Shown: piece by piece, positions 35,118 through 43,955 of the stretch | How positions within the stretch are numbered: position 1 is the first letter of the stretch | How the letters are laid out: each line of letters opens with the position of its first letter | Assembly: GCF_019052655.1 (NCBI RefSeq) | Contig: NZ_JAHQVB010000001.1 | Coordinates: forward strand, 1-64,000 | DNA: 64,000 nucleotides | Direction of reading: 5' to 3' | From: Holdemanella porci | GTDB lineage: Bacteria > Bacillota_I > Bacilli_A > Erysipelotrichales > Erysipelotrichaceae | Made by a program: the position numbers and the translations under genes | Notes under the pieces: model-generated | Told to the model about the DNA's origin: nothing | The model's database searches: none | The model's input: the letters and a program-made list of their open reading frames with translations, nothing else

Positions 35118-36149
35118 TTATTCAGCTTTTGCAGCTTTAATTGATTCTACTAATAAAGGTAATACAGTTGCGCAATCTCCAACAAATCCCATGTTAGAAA
35201 TATTGAAGATTTCTGCTTGAGGGTCACGGTTGATAGAGATGATCAAATCTGATTTATCCATACCTGCACAGTGTTGTACAGCTCCAGAAATACCGCAAGC
35301 AATATATAATGAAGGACGTACAGTCTTACCTGTTTGACCTACCTGACGATCTTTGTCTAAGAATCCATCTTCAACAACGGCACGTGTACAGCAAACTACT
35401 CCACCTAATTCGTCAGCTACTTTTTGAAGTACATCTAAGCAGTTTTCAGCACCACGACCAGCACCTACTAAGATGTCAGCTTTTGTGATATCTACATCAG
35501 CTTTAACTTTTTCAATTACTTTTTCTACGAATACTTGAGGATCTGTTGTTCTCCAAGTTGGTGTAAATTCTTCAACTTCACCAGTACGAGTTGTATCTGC
35601 TGGAGCCAATTCGAATACTTTTGGTCGAATTGTAGCCATCTGTGGACGAGTATCTTTACATACGATTGTACCAAATAAGTTACCACCGAATGTAGGACGA
35701 GTTACGTCTAATAATGATTCACCATTTTCTTTAGCATATTCTAAGTCTACTTCGATCTTAGTAGCATCCGCTGTTAGACCTACATTTAAACGAGCAGCTA
35801 CACGTGGTGCTAAATCACGTCCTAATGGAGTGGCACCAGTTAACATTGAATCTGGTTTGTGAGCTAAAACAACTTGTGTTAAAGCATCAGCATAGAATTG
35901 AGTTGAATAGTCTTTTAATAAAGCATCATCAACAACGATTACTTTATCAGCTCCATGACTAATAACTTCTTGAGCTTTTTCTTTTACATTTTCTCCAAGC
36001 AATACACCAACTACTTTGTATCCAAATTCAGGGATAGAAGCAACTAGTTTTCTTGCTTCTGAAATAAGTTCATAACTTACTTCTGCAATGTTTCCGTTTT
36101 CTTGTTCAACGAAAACGAAGATATCTTTAAATTCTTCAAATCGAGCCAT
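35118..36149 (-). CDS. etfA: Electron transfer flavoprotein alpha subunit
   Basis: A 343-residue EtfA. The C-terminal FAD domain carries GAGRGAEN, GQTGKTVRPSLYIACGISGAVQH and ISINRDPQAEIF. With EtfB and Bcd it forms the complex that couples crotonyl-CoA reduction to ferredoxin reduction (flavin-based bifurcation) in anaerobes. Bifurcation is inferred from the operon context and presence of Rnf. Confidence 0.95.
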   Translation of the reverse strand: MARFEEFKDIFVFVEQENGNIAEVSYELISEARKLVASIPEFGYKVVGVLLGENVKEKAQEVISHGADKVIVVDDALLKDYSTQFYADALTQVVLAHKPDSMLTGATPLGRDLAPRVAARLNVGLTADATKIEVDLEYAKENGESLLDVTRPTFGGNLFGTIVCKDTRPQMATIRPKVFELAPADTTRTGEVEEFTPTWRTTDPQVFVEKVIEKVKADVDITKADILVGAGRGAENCLDVLQKVADELGGVVCCTRAVVEDGFLDKDRQVGQTGKTVRPSLYIACGISGAVQHCAGMDKSDLIISINRDPQAEIFNISNMGFVGDCATVLPLLVESIKAAKAE

Positions 36150-36164
36150 TCTACTTCATCCTCC

Positions 36165-36959
36165 CTACTTTGTAATGATTTGCTTTTCTTTCAAAGTCTT
36201 AGCAATCATATCTGCAGTTTCCTGCTCAGACAATGTGAATACTTCTGTTTTATCAGTAACGTCTTTTGTGAAAGTAGTTTTAACTGATGTAGGAGAACCT
36301 TTGAAACCAACTGTTTCAGGATCAATTCCTAACTCAGCATTTGTTAAAACTTCAATCTTGTCTTCTTTACACAAGTCAACGATATTATCACATTGCATGT
36401 AACGAGGTTTGTTCATTCCGGATAATGTTGTGATAACACATGGCAACTTAGCAGTTACGATTTGTTCAACATCTTCTAATGAACGTTTTACTGTGATTGA
36501 ATCTTCTTTTACTTCTAAGATTTCATCTACGTAAGTAATTTGAGGAATATCCAAACGTTCAGCAGTTTGAGGTCCTACCTGAGCAGTATCACCATCGATA
36601 GCTTGACGACCAGCGATAACTAAGTCGAATCCTACTTTTTTCAAAGCAGCAGCTAAAGCAATACTTGTAGCACATGTATCAGACCCACCTAATACACGGT
36701 CTGTTAATAAAACACCTTTGTCAGCACCCATAGCAACGCCTTCTTTTAACATTTCAGCAGCTTTAGGTAATCCCATTGTCATTACGACAACTTCAGTGTC
36801 AGGGTTTTTATCTTTTAATTCCAATGCAGCTTCCAAACCAGCTAAATCATCAGGGTTTGTGATTGCAGGAACACCGTCACGAATTAACGCACCCGTTTTT
36901 TTATCAACTGTAATTTCAGTTGAATCCGGAACTTGTTTTTCTAAAACAACGATTTTCAT
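36165..36959 (-). CDS. etfB: Electron transfer flavoprotein beta subunit
   Basis: A 264-residue EtfB. The ADP/FAD-binding motif is GRQAIDGDTAQVGPQTAERL (about 145-164), preceded by LTDRVLGGSDTCATS. In bifurcating Etf complexes this subunit holds the bifurcating FAD that accepts a hydride from NADH. Sits between bcd and etfA. Confidence 0.95.
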   Translation of the reverse strand: MKIVVLEKQVPDSTEITVDKKTGALIRDGVPAITNPDDLAGLEAALELKDKNPDTEVVVMTMGLPKAAEMLKEGVAMGADKGVLLTDRVLGGSDTCATSIALAAALKKVGFDLVIAGRQAIDGDTAQVGPQTAERLDIPQITYVDEILEVKEDSITVKRSLEDVEQIVTAKLPCVITTLSGMNKPRYMQCDNIVDLCKEDKIEVLTNAELGIDPETVGFKGSPTSVKTTFTKDVTDKTEVFTLSEQETADMIAKTLKEKQIITK

Positions 36960-36980
36960 TTTTCAACACCAATTCCTTTC

Positions 36981-38120
36981 TTACTTCAACATAGCGCCAG
37001 AGATAACCATACGTTGTACTTCTGAAGTACCTTCGTAGATTTCTGTAATCTTAGCATCTCTAAACATTCTTTCTACTGGTAAGTCACGAGTATATCCGTA
37101 TCCACCTAACAATTGGATAGCCTTAGTTGTAACTTCCATTGCTGTTTCAGCAGCGAACAATTTTGCTTCAGCTGCTAATTGAGTATAAGGACGACCTTCT
37201 TGTTTAGCAGTAGCTGCAGAGTATACTAACCAACGAGCTGCATCAGTTTTTGTTTGCATATCAGCTAATTGGAATTGAGTGTTTTGGAATTTAGCGATTG
37301 GACGACCAAATTGTTTACGTTGTTTTACATAAGCAACTGCTTCGTCGATAGCACCTTGAGCAATTCCTAATGCTTGAGCAGCGATACCAATACGTCCACC
37401 ATCAAGTGTCTGCATGGCAATCTTGAATCCCATACCTTCTTTTCCTAATAAGTTTTCTTTTGGAATACGTACATTATTGAAAATTAATTCACATGTAGCA
37501 GATCCACGAATACCTAATTTCTTTTCGTGAAGACCGAATGTGAATCCTGGAGTTCCTTTTTCAAGAATGAAAGCAGAAATTCCACGAGTTCCCTTTGTTT
37601 TGTCTGTCATGGCAAAAATTACATATACATCAGCTTCTCCAGCATTTGTAATGAAGATTTTTGTACCATTGATAACATATTCGTCACCATCTAATACAGC
37701 TGTTGTTTGTTGTCCAGCAGCATCTGTACCGGCATTTGGTTCAGTTAAACCAAAGGCAGCTAATTTCTTACCTGTACATAGATCAGTTAAGAATCTTTGT
37801 TTTTGTTCTTCAGTACCAAATTGAGCAATTGGCCAAGTACCTAATGAAGTGTGAGCTGATAAAACTACACCACTTGTTGCACATGTTTTAGACAATTCTT
37901 CAATTGCTAAAATGTAGCATAAATAATCTGCGCCAGCTCCTCCATATTCGCGAGAATAAGGAATACCAAGCATCTTAGCTTGACGCATCACTTCTACAGA
38001 TTCCTTAGGGAATCTTTCGTTTTCGTCAACATCCGCTGCGTTTTCTTTTACTTCGTTTTGCGCAACTTCTCTGAACAACTTTTGCATCATTAATTGTTGT
38101 TCTGTTAAATTGAAATCCAT
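36981..38120 (-). CDS. bcd: Butyryl-CoA dehydrogenase
   Basis: A 379-residue acyl-CoA dehydrogenase that reduces crotonyl-CoA to butyryl-CoA. FAD-binding motifs are GLTEPNAGTDAAGQQT and FITNAGEADVYVIFA; the catalytic base is the Glu near 363 in IYEGTSEVQR. The gene starts with a good GGAGAA site and opens the butyrate operon, with promoter and Rex-like sites upstream. Confidence 0.95.
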   Translation of the reverse strand: MDFNLTEQQLMMQKLFREVAQNEVKENAADVDENERFPKESVEVMRQAKMLGIPYSREYGGAGADYLCYILAIEELSKTCATSGVVLSAHTSLGTWPIAQFGTEEQKQRFLTDLCTGKKLAAFGLTEPNAGTDAAGQQTTAVLDGDEYVINGTKIFITNAGEADVYVIFAMTDKTKGTRGISAFILEKGTPGFTFGLHEKKLGIRGSATCELIFNNVRIPKENLLGKEGMGFKIAMQTLDGGRIGIAAQALGIAQGAIDEAVAYVKQRKQFGRPIAKFQNTQFQLADMQTKTDAARWLVYSAATAKQEGRPYTQLAAEAKLFAAETAMEVTTKAIQLLGGYGYTRDLPVERMFRDAKITEIYEGTSEVQRMVISGAMLK

Positions 38121-38187
38121 AAATGAAGTTCTCCTTTCCAGTTTTCTTGAACTATTCGAATTAGGACATCGATAGCATGAGAAAGTA

Positions 38188-38203
38188 TGTTAAACTTTTC
38201 ACA
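38188..38203. promoter_or_regulatory. Second Rex-like site over the bcd start point
   Basis: TGTTAA-ACTT-TTCACA: two Rex half-sites (TGTTAA and TTCACA) at the required 4-bp spacing. It covers the predicted transcription start of bcd (about 38204), a position where a repressor blocks polymerase. Confidence 0.5.
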
Positions 38204-38210
38204 CAGTCAT

Positions 38211-38239
38211 ATTCTACATACTTTTTTGAGTGTCGTCAA
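38211..38239 (-). promoter_or_regulatory. Promoter of the butyrate operon
   Basis: TTGACG (38234-38239), 17 bp, TAGAAT (38211-38216). Leader of about 85 nt to bcd. Confidence 0.8.
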
Positions 38240-38243
38240 TGAT

Positions 38244-38263
38244 TTTGTTAATATTTTAACAAA
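38244..38263. promoter_or_regulatory. Rex operator, near-perfect palindrome
   Basis: TTTGTTAA-TATT-TTAACAAA, a perfect 8+4+8 inverted repeat. The central 18 bp match TTGTTAAnnnnTTAACAA, the known Rex consensus of clostridia and related Firmicutes. It lies 5 bp upstream of the bcd -35 and about 70 bp upstream of the thl -35. Rex releases DNA when NADH/NAD+ is high, so the pathway would be induced by excess NADH. Confidence 0.75.
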
Positions 38264-38332
38264 TTGTTTTAAACACATATTCTTATTAATATATATAAAG
38301 TATTTTTAACATGTGAAAATATAAACAAGTGG

Positions 38333-38361
38333 TTGACATCCCCTATTTTAAGGACTAGACT
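38333..38361 (+). promoter_or_regulatory. Promoter of the first thiolase
   Basis: TTGACA (38333-38338, perfect), 17 bp, TAGACT (38356-38361). About 40 nt of leader. Confidence 0.8.
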
Positions 38362-38408
38362 AAGCATGTAAAGTAAATCTCGATTCAGAGTAGAAAGTAG
38401 GTATACAA

Positions 38409-39614
38409 ATGAGAAAAGCTTATATTGTTGCTGCGAAACGTAGTGCAATTGGTACTTTTTTAGGAAGTCTAACAGATGTTGATTTAGCAACTGTTGGGGC
38501 TACAGTTTTAAAAGAAACTATTAAACAAGCAAACATTGATCCAGCAAACTTGGATGAAGTTATTATTGGTAACGTAATCGCTGCAGGTTTAGGACAAAAC
38601 ATTGCTCGTCACGTTGCATTCGATGCAGGTATTCCTGTTGAAGTATGTGCACAATCTATCAATATGTTATGTGGTTCAGGTTTGAAAGCCGTTATGGAAG
38701 CTACACTTCGTATTCAAGCTAACTTTGGTGACTTATATGTTGCTGGTGGTGTTGAATCTATGACACGTGCTCCATTCATGTTGAGCTACAAAAACCGTAC
38801 AGGAACTAAAATGGGAGACCAAAAATTAGTGGATGCTATGTTACATGATGGTTTAACAGATGCAATGTATGGAATTCACATGGGATGTACTGCAGATAAC
38901 ATTGCTAAAAAATACAACATTTCACGTGAAGCACAAGATGAATTTGCATTTGCTTCTCAAGAAAAAGCTTTAGCTGCTATTGCTGCAGGTAAATTTAAAG
39001 ATGAAATTGTTCCTATTACTTATAAAACTCGTAAAGGTGAAGTAGTATTCGATACAGACGAACACCCTCGTAAAACAAGCTTAGAAAAATTAGCTAAATT
39101 ACGTCCAGCCTTCAACGCAGATGGAACTGTAACTGCAGGTAATGCTTCTGGTATCAATGATGGTGCTTCATTTACAATCGTTGCTAGTGAAGACGCTGTT
39201 AAGAAATATAACTTAACACCAATTGCTGAAGTTATCGGATTTGGACAAGGTGGAGTTGATCCACGAGTTATGGGATTAGGTCCTACTCCAGCTATCTTAA
39301 ATGCATTAAAATATGCAGATCTAAAGATTGAAGATCTTGACTTAGTTGAATTGAATGAAGCATTTGCTGCTCAATCATTAGGTGTTATCCACGAATTAGA
39401 AGAAGCTACAGGTATGGATCGTGAAGCATTCTTAGCTAAGACAAACGTAAATGGTGGAGCCATTGCTTTAGGTCACCCAGTAGGTGCTAGTGGAAACCGT
39501 ATCTTAGTTTCATTGTTATACGAAATGCAAAAACGTAAATCAAAAATTGGTCTTGCTTCCCTATGTATTGGTGGAGGACAAGGTGCCGCTGTTATCGTAA
39601 AAATGTGCGATTAA
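38409..39614 (+). CDS. thl: Acetyl-CoA acetyltransferase (thiolase 1)
   Basis: A 401-residue biosynthetic thiolase with complete active site: nucleophile C88 (NMLCGSG), His in [14 protein letters not shown] and second Cys in SLCIGGGQG. It condenses two acetyl-CoA to acetoacetyl-CoA, the first step to butyrate. Codon use is strongly biased (as in thl2 and bcd), which implies high expression. It is divergent from the butyrate operon and followed by a second thiolase. Confidence 0.94.
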   Translation: MRKAYIVAAKRSAIGTFLGSLTDVDLATVGATVLKETIKQANIDPANLDEVIIGNVIAAGLGQNIARHVAFDAGIPVEVCAQSINMLCGSGLKAVMEATLRIQANFGDLYVAGGVESMTRAPFMLSYKNRTGTKMGDQKLVDAMLHDGLTDAMYGIHMGCTADNIAKKYNISREAQDEFAFASQEKALAAIAAGKFKDEIVPITYKTRKGEVVFDTDEHPRKTSLEKLAKLRPAFNADGTVTAGNASGINDGASFTIVASEDAVKKYNLTPIAEVIGFGQGGVDPRVMGLGPTPAILNALKYADLKIEDLDLVELNEAFAAQSLGVIHELEEATGMDREAFLAKTNVNGGAIALGHPVGASGNRILVSLLYEMQKRKSKIGLASLCIGGGQGAAVIVKMCD

Positions 39615-39668
39615 TCAATAAGGAGACGTGTTCTCCTTATTTCTTTAAATTCACTTGTGAATTTTTTA
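39613..39668 (+). terminator. Two hairpins after the first thiolase
   Basis: A 10-bp stem AATAAGGAGA/TCTCCTTATT (about 39616-39640), then AAATTCAC/GTGAATTT with a U-run (39646-39668). The second is the likely terminator, so the thiolases are not a simple operon. Confidence 0.7.
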
Positions 39669-39676
39669 ATTTGTGA

Positions 39677-39705
39677 TTGATTTTCATCATTCACTATGTT
39701 AAAGT
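39677..39705 (+). promoter_or_regulatory. Promoter of the second thiolase
   Basis: TTGATT (39677-39682), 17 bp, TAAAGT (39700-39705) with TG one base upstream of the -10. Confidence 0.65.
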
Positions 39706-39749
39706 TTAAAAGGTAAATGACTAATAGTCTTACATGGAGGAATATTAAT

Positions 39750-40934
39750 ATGACAAAAAAAGTAGTTTTAGCAGGTGCATGTCGTACTGCTATTGGTAAA
39801 ATGGGTGGAGCTTTAAGTAACACTCCAGCTGCTGAATTAGGTTCTATTGTTATTAAAGAAGCATTGAACCGTGCAGGTGTTAAACCTGAACAAGTTGACG
39901 AAGTATTAATGGGATGCGTTATCCAAGCTGCTCAAGGACAAAACGTTGCTCGTCAAGCTAGTATCAAAGCTGGTCTACCAATTGAAGTTCCTGCCGTAAC
40001 ATTAAACGTTGTTTGTGGATCTGGTTTGAACTGTGTTAACCAAGCTGCTGCAATGATCATGGCTGGTCAAGCTGATATCGTTGTTGCTGGTGGTATGGAA
40101 AACATGTCAATGGCACCATATGCTATGACTAAAGCACGTTTCGGTTACCGTATGAACAACGCTACTATCGTTGATACAATGGTAAATGATGCATTAACAG
40201 ACGCATTCAACCACTACCACATGATGATCACTGCAGAAAACATCTGTGATCGTTGGAATTTAACTCGTGAAGAATTAGATGAATTCTCAGCTAACTCTCA
40301 ACAAAAAGCTGAAAAAGCAATGGCTGAACACAAATTCGATGATGAAATCGTACCAGTTCCAGTTAAAGTTAAAAAAGATATCGTTGAATTTAAAGTGGAT
40401 GAAGGACCTCGTCCAGGAACAACTGCTGAATCATTATCTAAATTACGTTGCTGCTCTGGTAAAGAAGGCGGAATGGTAACTGCTGGTAATGCTTCAGGAA
40501 TCAATGATGGTGCTGCTGCAATCGTTGTTATGAGCGAAGAAAAAGCTAAAGAATTAGGTGTTACACCAATGGCTACTTGGGTACAAGGTGCATTAGCTGG
40601 TGTTGAACCAGAAGTAATGGGTATTGGACCGGTTGCTGCCACTCGTAAAGTTATGGAAAGAACTGGATTAACAGTTGATGATATGGACTTAATCGAAGCA
40701 AACGAAGCTTTCGCTGCACAATCAGTTGCTGTTGCTAGAGACTTAGGATTCGATATGAGCAAAGTTAACGTTAACGGTGGCGCCGTTGCATTAGGACACC
40801 CTGTTGGAGCTAGTGGATGCCGTATCCTAGTTACTTTACTTCACGAAATGCAAAAACGTGATGCTAAGAAAGGTTTAGCTACACTTTGCATCGGTGGTGG
40901 TATGGGTTGTGCGACTATCGTAGAACGTGACTGA
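39750..40934 (+). CDS. Acetyl-CoA acetyltransferase (thiolase 2)
   Basis: A 394-residue thiolase, paralogous to its neighbour. Active site: C89 (NVVCGSG), [14 protein letters not shown] and [12 protein letters not shown] 39750 follows GGAGGAAT; an upstream start would add 11 residues not found in the family. It is clearly diverged from thiolase 1 (for example [10 protein letters not shown] versus LKAVMEATLR after the Cys), so they may differ in substrate length or kinetics and are not a recent duplication. Confidence 0.93.
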   Translation: MTKKVVLAGACRTAIGKMGGALSNTPAAELGSIVIKEALNRAGVKPEQVDEVLMGCVIQAAQGQNVARQASIKAGLPIEVPAVTLNVVCGSGLNCVNQAAAMIMAGQADIVVAGGMENMSMAPYAMTKARFGYRMNNATIVDTMVNDALTDAFNHYHMMITAENICDRWNLTREELDEFSANSQQKAEKAMAEHKFDDEIVPVPVKVKKDIVEFKVDEGPRPGTTAESLSKLRCCSGKEGGMVTAGNASGINDGAAAIVVMSEEKAKELGVTPMATWVQGALAGVEPEVMGIGPVAATRKVMERTGLTVDDMDLIEANEAFAAQSVAVARDLGFDMSKVNVNGGAVALGHPVGASGCRILVTLLHEMQKRDAKKGLATLCIGGGMGCATIVERD

Positions 40935-40962
40935 TTTAAATCAATAATAACTGACTACTCCT

Positions 40963-40997
40963 AAAAAGAGATTCAGACAAAACTGAATCTCTTTTTT
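40963..40997 (+). terminator. Terminator of the second thiolase
   Basis: A 10-bp stem AGAGATTCAG/CTGAATCTCT with flanking A-U pairs, 6-nt loop and U-run. Confidence 0.92.
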
Positions 40998-41044
40998 CAT
41001 TGTTTTAACAATTTTACTGCTATAATCTATATGAAGGAGTAACT

Positions 41045-41191
41045 ATGAAATATAATCTACATCAAATACTATTTATTATCGCAGGCATTGCATTTATTAT
41101 TACCTACCTGTTGTCAAAGAACATCACCTACATACCCTTAGGCATTTGTTTCTTTATACTATCAAGTCAAAATAAAAGAGAAGACCGTTAA
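41045..41191 (+). CDS. Small two-helix membrane protein
   Basis: A 48-residue protein not recognised by family. It starts MKYNLHQILFIIAGIAFII and has two hydrophobic stretches (about 7-23 and 28-41) with a charged C-terminus (QNKREDR). Support for a real gene: perfect GAAGGAG ribosome site five bases before ATG, promoter with TGCTATAAT (41018-41026), and its own terminator at the stop. It is enclosed between terminators, hence an independent unit. Function unknown; the two-helix hairpin could be a regulator of a membrane complex. Confidence 0.7.
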   Translation: MKYNLHQILFIIAGIAFIITYLLSKNITYIPLGICFFILSSQNKREDR

Positions 41192-41206
41192 GTCTTCTCT
41201 ATTTTT
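41177..41206. terminator. Bidirectional terminator, small protein/rbfA
   Basis: A 9-bp stem AGAGAAGAC/GTCTTCTCT with A-rich and T-rich flanks. It carries the stop codons of both convergent genes. Confidence 0.85.
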
Positions 41207-41537
41207 CGATTTCCTTTAAGATGTTTTCAATCTTATTTCCCTGTTCAAGACTTGTATCTTGAATAAAGATCAATTCTGGCATCTTACGAATCTTAATTTT
41301 TTTTGCAACTTGAGAACGAATAAAACCTTTTGATTGATTTAAAACACGCATACCTGCATCGTTACGACCTTGTTTCCCAAGGAATGTAACATAGACTTTG
41401 GCTTGTGATAAATCATTTGTACACTGTACATCCGTTATCGTACAAAAACCTAAATTTGGATTTTTCAATTCAAATTGAAGAATATGTGAAATCTCTCTTT
41501 GAATTGTCATTTCCATACGTTCTGTTTTTAATGACAT
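41199..41537 (-). CDS. rbfA: Ribosome-binding factor A
   Basis: A 112-residue KH-like protein needed for 16S rRNA 5'-end maturation. The core reads LKNPNLGFCTITDVQCTNDL and KIRKMPELIFIQDTSLEQG. Last gene of the nusA-infB operon, 1 nt from infB. Confidence 0.95.
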   Translation of the reverse strand: MSLKTERMEMTIQREISHILQFELKNPNLGFCTITDVQCTNDLSQAKVYVTFLGKQGRNDAGMRVLNQSKGFIRSQVAKKIKIRKMPELIFIQDTSLEQGNKIENILKEIEK

Positions 41538-41538
41538 A

Positions 41539-43392
41539 CTATTCTTCCACTTCCTGATCTTCGAAGCCTTCTATAATATCTCCCACTTTAATATCATTAA
41601 AGTTTTCGATTGTCATACCACATTCGTAACCATTTATAACTTCCTTAACATCATTGTCGAAACGACGTAATGATCCAAGTTTTCCTGTATAGATAACAAT
41701 ACCTTCACGAATCAAACGAACTTTACAGTCACGTTTCATCTTACCATCCATAACCATACACCCGGCAATTGTACCAATCTTACTTACCTTATAGATCTGA
41801 CGAACATCCGCCTGACCAATGACAACTTCTTCATATACTGGTGCAAGCATACCCTTCATAGCAGCCTGTAATTCTTCAAGAGCCTTATAGATGATGTTGT
41901 GTAAACGGATTTCCACGCCTTCTTCTTCGGCTTTTTTACGAATAGCTGCACTAGGACGAATGTTGAATCCATAAATAATCGCATTTGAAGCACTTGCCAA
42001 TAAGATATCTGATTCTGTAATAGTACCTACAGTTGAACGGATGACATTGATACGAACATTTCCATCAACTTCTAGCTTTTCCATACTTGCCTTTAAAGCT
42101 TCCGCAGAACCTTGAACATCGGCTTTGATCAAGACATTGATTTCTTGAACATCACCCTCATCAATTTTCTTAGCCAAATCTTCTAAAGACATAGCACTTG
42201 ATGAATTACGTTCTTTTTCAATTTGTTTATCCAAACGATGACCCGCGATTTCAGCAGCCTTCTTATAGCTATCATAAGACATGAATACATCACCAGCTCT
42301 AGGAACTTCATTTAAACCAATGATTTCAACTGGACAACTTGGTTCAGCATGTTTGATTTCCATACCACGATCGTTTGTCATTTTACGAACACGACCATAA
42401 CTAGTACCAACTACAACACTATCTCCCGTTTGTAATGTACCACGCTGAACTAATAATGTCGCAACTGGTCCACGACCTTTATCCAACTTGGCTTCAATTA
42501 CTGTACCAGAAGCATTTGTATCTGGATTTGCTTTTAATTCTTGCATATCTGCCACTAACAACATTGTTTCCAACAATTCTGGAACACCTGTTCCCTTTTT
42601 AGCAGAAACTTGAGTAAAGATTGTATCTCCACCCCATTCTTCAGGCATAATTCCTAGTTCACTCATTTCAGACATGATACGATCTGGATTTGCGCCTGGC
42701 TTATCAATTTTATTTACCGCAACTACAATTGGAACACCCGCTGCTTTAGCATGGTCTACTGCTTCTTTTGTCTGAGGCATGACACCATCATCTGCTGCAA
42801 CAACGATAATAACGATATCAGTTACTTCAGCACCACGAGCACGCATAGCTGTAAATGCTTCGTGACCTGGAGTATCTAAGAATGTTACCTTTCTTCCCTT
42901 TAAGGATACTTGGTACGCACCAATGTGCTGTGTAATACCACCAAATTCTCCTTCTGTAACATTCGCTTTACGAATTGTATCCAATAATGTTGTTTTACCA
43001 TGGTCAACGTGACCCATGATTGTGACAACAGGAGGACGAGACACTAGTTTTGATTCATCTTCTTCCACATTTTGAAGTTGTTCTTCAATATCATCTTCGT
43101 CAACAACAACCTCTTTATGTACTTCCACATTGAAGTTCATACAGATCAATTCAATATCCTCATCTGACAATACTGTATTGATTGTTGACATATTTCCCAT
43201 CATAAATAAGAATTTAATGATTTCAGAACTATTTTTGTGAAGCAATTGTGCTAACTGACCTACAGTAATCGCATCACTATATGTGATTTCCTTTACTACT
43301 TCTTCCTTTTTAGGTGCATTAGACTGATACGAACTCTTATGCCCTTTTCGATTTGGTTTCTTTTTGTTTTTATTGTTGTTGTTATAAGCCAT
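41539..43392 (-). CDS. infB: Translation initiation factor IF-2
   Basis: A 617-residue GTPase that brings fMet-tRNA to the 30S subunit. The N-terminal part is short, opening with an Asn/Lys-rich stretch. G1 is [13 protein letters not shown]3 is DTPGHEAF, G4 is NKID. Domains II-IV follow. Shorter than E. coli IF-2 (890), typical for this group. Confidence 0.97.
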   Translation of the reverse strand: MAYNNNNKNKKKPNRKGHKSSYQSNAPKKEEVVKEITYSDAITVGQLAQLLHKNSSEIIKFLFMMGNMSTINTVLSDEDIELICMNFNVEVHKEVVVDEDDIEEQLQNVEEDESKLVSRPPVVTIMGHVDHGKTTLLDTIRKANVTEGEFGGITQHIGAYQVSLKGRKVTFLDTPGHEAFTAMRARGAEVTDIVIIVVAADDGVMPQTKEAVDHAKAAGVPIVVAVNKIDKPGANPDRIMSEMSELGIMPEEWGGDTIFTQVSAKKGTGVPELLETMLLVADMQELKANPDTNASGTVIEAKLDKGRGPVATLLVQRGTLQTGDSVVVGTSYGRVRKMTNDRGMEIKHAEPSCPVEIIGLNEVPRAGDVFMSYDSYKKAAEIAGHRLDKQIEKERNSSSAMSLEDLAKKIDEGDVQEINVLIKADVQGSAEALKASMEKLEVDGNVRINVIRSTVGTITESDILLASASNAIIYGFNIRPSAAIRKKAEEEGVEIRLHNIIYKALEELQAAMKGMLAPVYEEVVIGQADVRQIYKVSKIGTIAGCMVMDGKMKRDCKVRLIREGIVIYTGKLGSLRRFDNDVKEVINGYECGMTIENFNDIKVGDIIEGFEDQEVEE

Positions 43393-43400
43393 CGAATCAC

Positions 43401-43691
43401 CTAACCTTTCATCTTTTCGATAATCGCTTTGGCAAAGCCATTATCTACAATCGCAATAGCACTCATCTTTTTATAAGAAACATCATCTAATACAGATGGT
43501 TCTACCACTATATACGGCACATTGTAATATGTGCATTTATCCTGAATCTTCTTCATACGGTTTTGTCCGCATAAAGAAGATACAAGTACAAGTTTTGCTT
43601 GAGATTTTTGAATACTAACAAGTAAAGAATCACCCTTTGCTACTTTACCAGCACGATAAGCTAGCTGTATCAAATTCGTAACTTTATTCAT
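43401..43691 (-). CDS. rplGA: YlxQ, L7Ae-like RNA-binding protein
   Basis: A 96-residue L7Ae/L30e/S12e fold protein that probably binds kink-turn RNA. Typical motif [16 protein letters not shown] at 7-22 and [11 protein letters not shown] at the end. Overlaps ylxR by 8 nt. T-box stem I contains kink-turns, so a functional tie is conceivable but unproven. Confidence 0.9.
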   Translation of the reverse strand: MNKVTNLIQLAYRAGKVAKGDSLLVSIQKSQAKLVLVSSLCGQNRMKKIQDKCTYYNVPYIVVEPSVLDDVSYKKMSAIAIVDNGFAKAIIEKMKG

Positions 43692-43944
43692 TGGTAATGA
43701 TTGCTTCTAATTCCTGATATACTTCATCAGGAATTTCAGTTTCTAAAGCCCTTTGTAAAGCCTTATTCTTTTTGGCAAGAGCCAACGTTTCTAAGCTTTT
43801 AGAAATATAAGCCCCATGCCCATTCTTTTTACCTGTCAAATCGATCTCAATTGTTTGTTCAGGTGTACGTACCACACGAATCAAATCCTTTTTTGGGAAA
43901 CGTTCTTGTGTTACGACACATTTTCGCATTGGAATCTTACGCAT
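43684..43944 (-). CDS. rnpM: YlxR/RnpM RNA-binding protein
   Basis: An 86-residue YlxR (DUF448) protein: MRKCVVTQERFPKKDLIRVVR, then GKKNGHGAYIS. YlxR of Bacillus has been renamed RnpM, a modulator of RNase P. Between nusA and ylxQ as in most Firmicutes. Confidence 0.9.
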   Translation of the reverse strand: MRKIPMRKCVVTQERFPKKDLIRVVRTPEQTIEIDLTGKKNGHGAYISKSLETLALAKKNKALQRALETEIPDEVYQELEAIITNE

Positions 43945-43955
43945 TAAACAAACTC

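Noticed and set aside
34505..35140. Long antisense frame (211 codons) over hbd
   Set aside because: It mirrors codon bias of the hbd gene on the other strand; protein is low-complexity and no ribosome site precedes it. The same holds for the antisense frames over pct, bcd, thl, aspS and rnfD.
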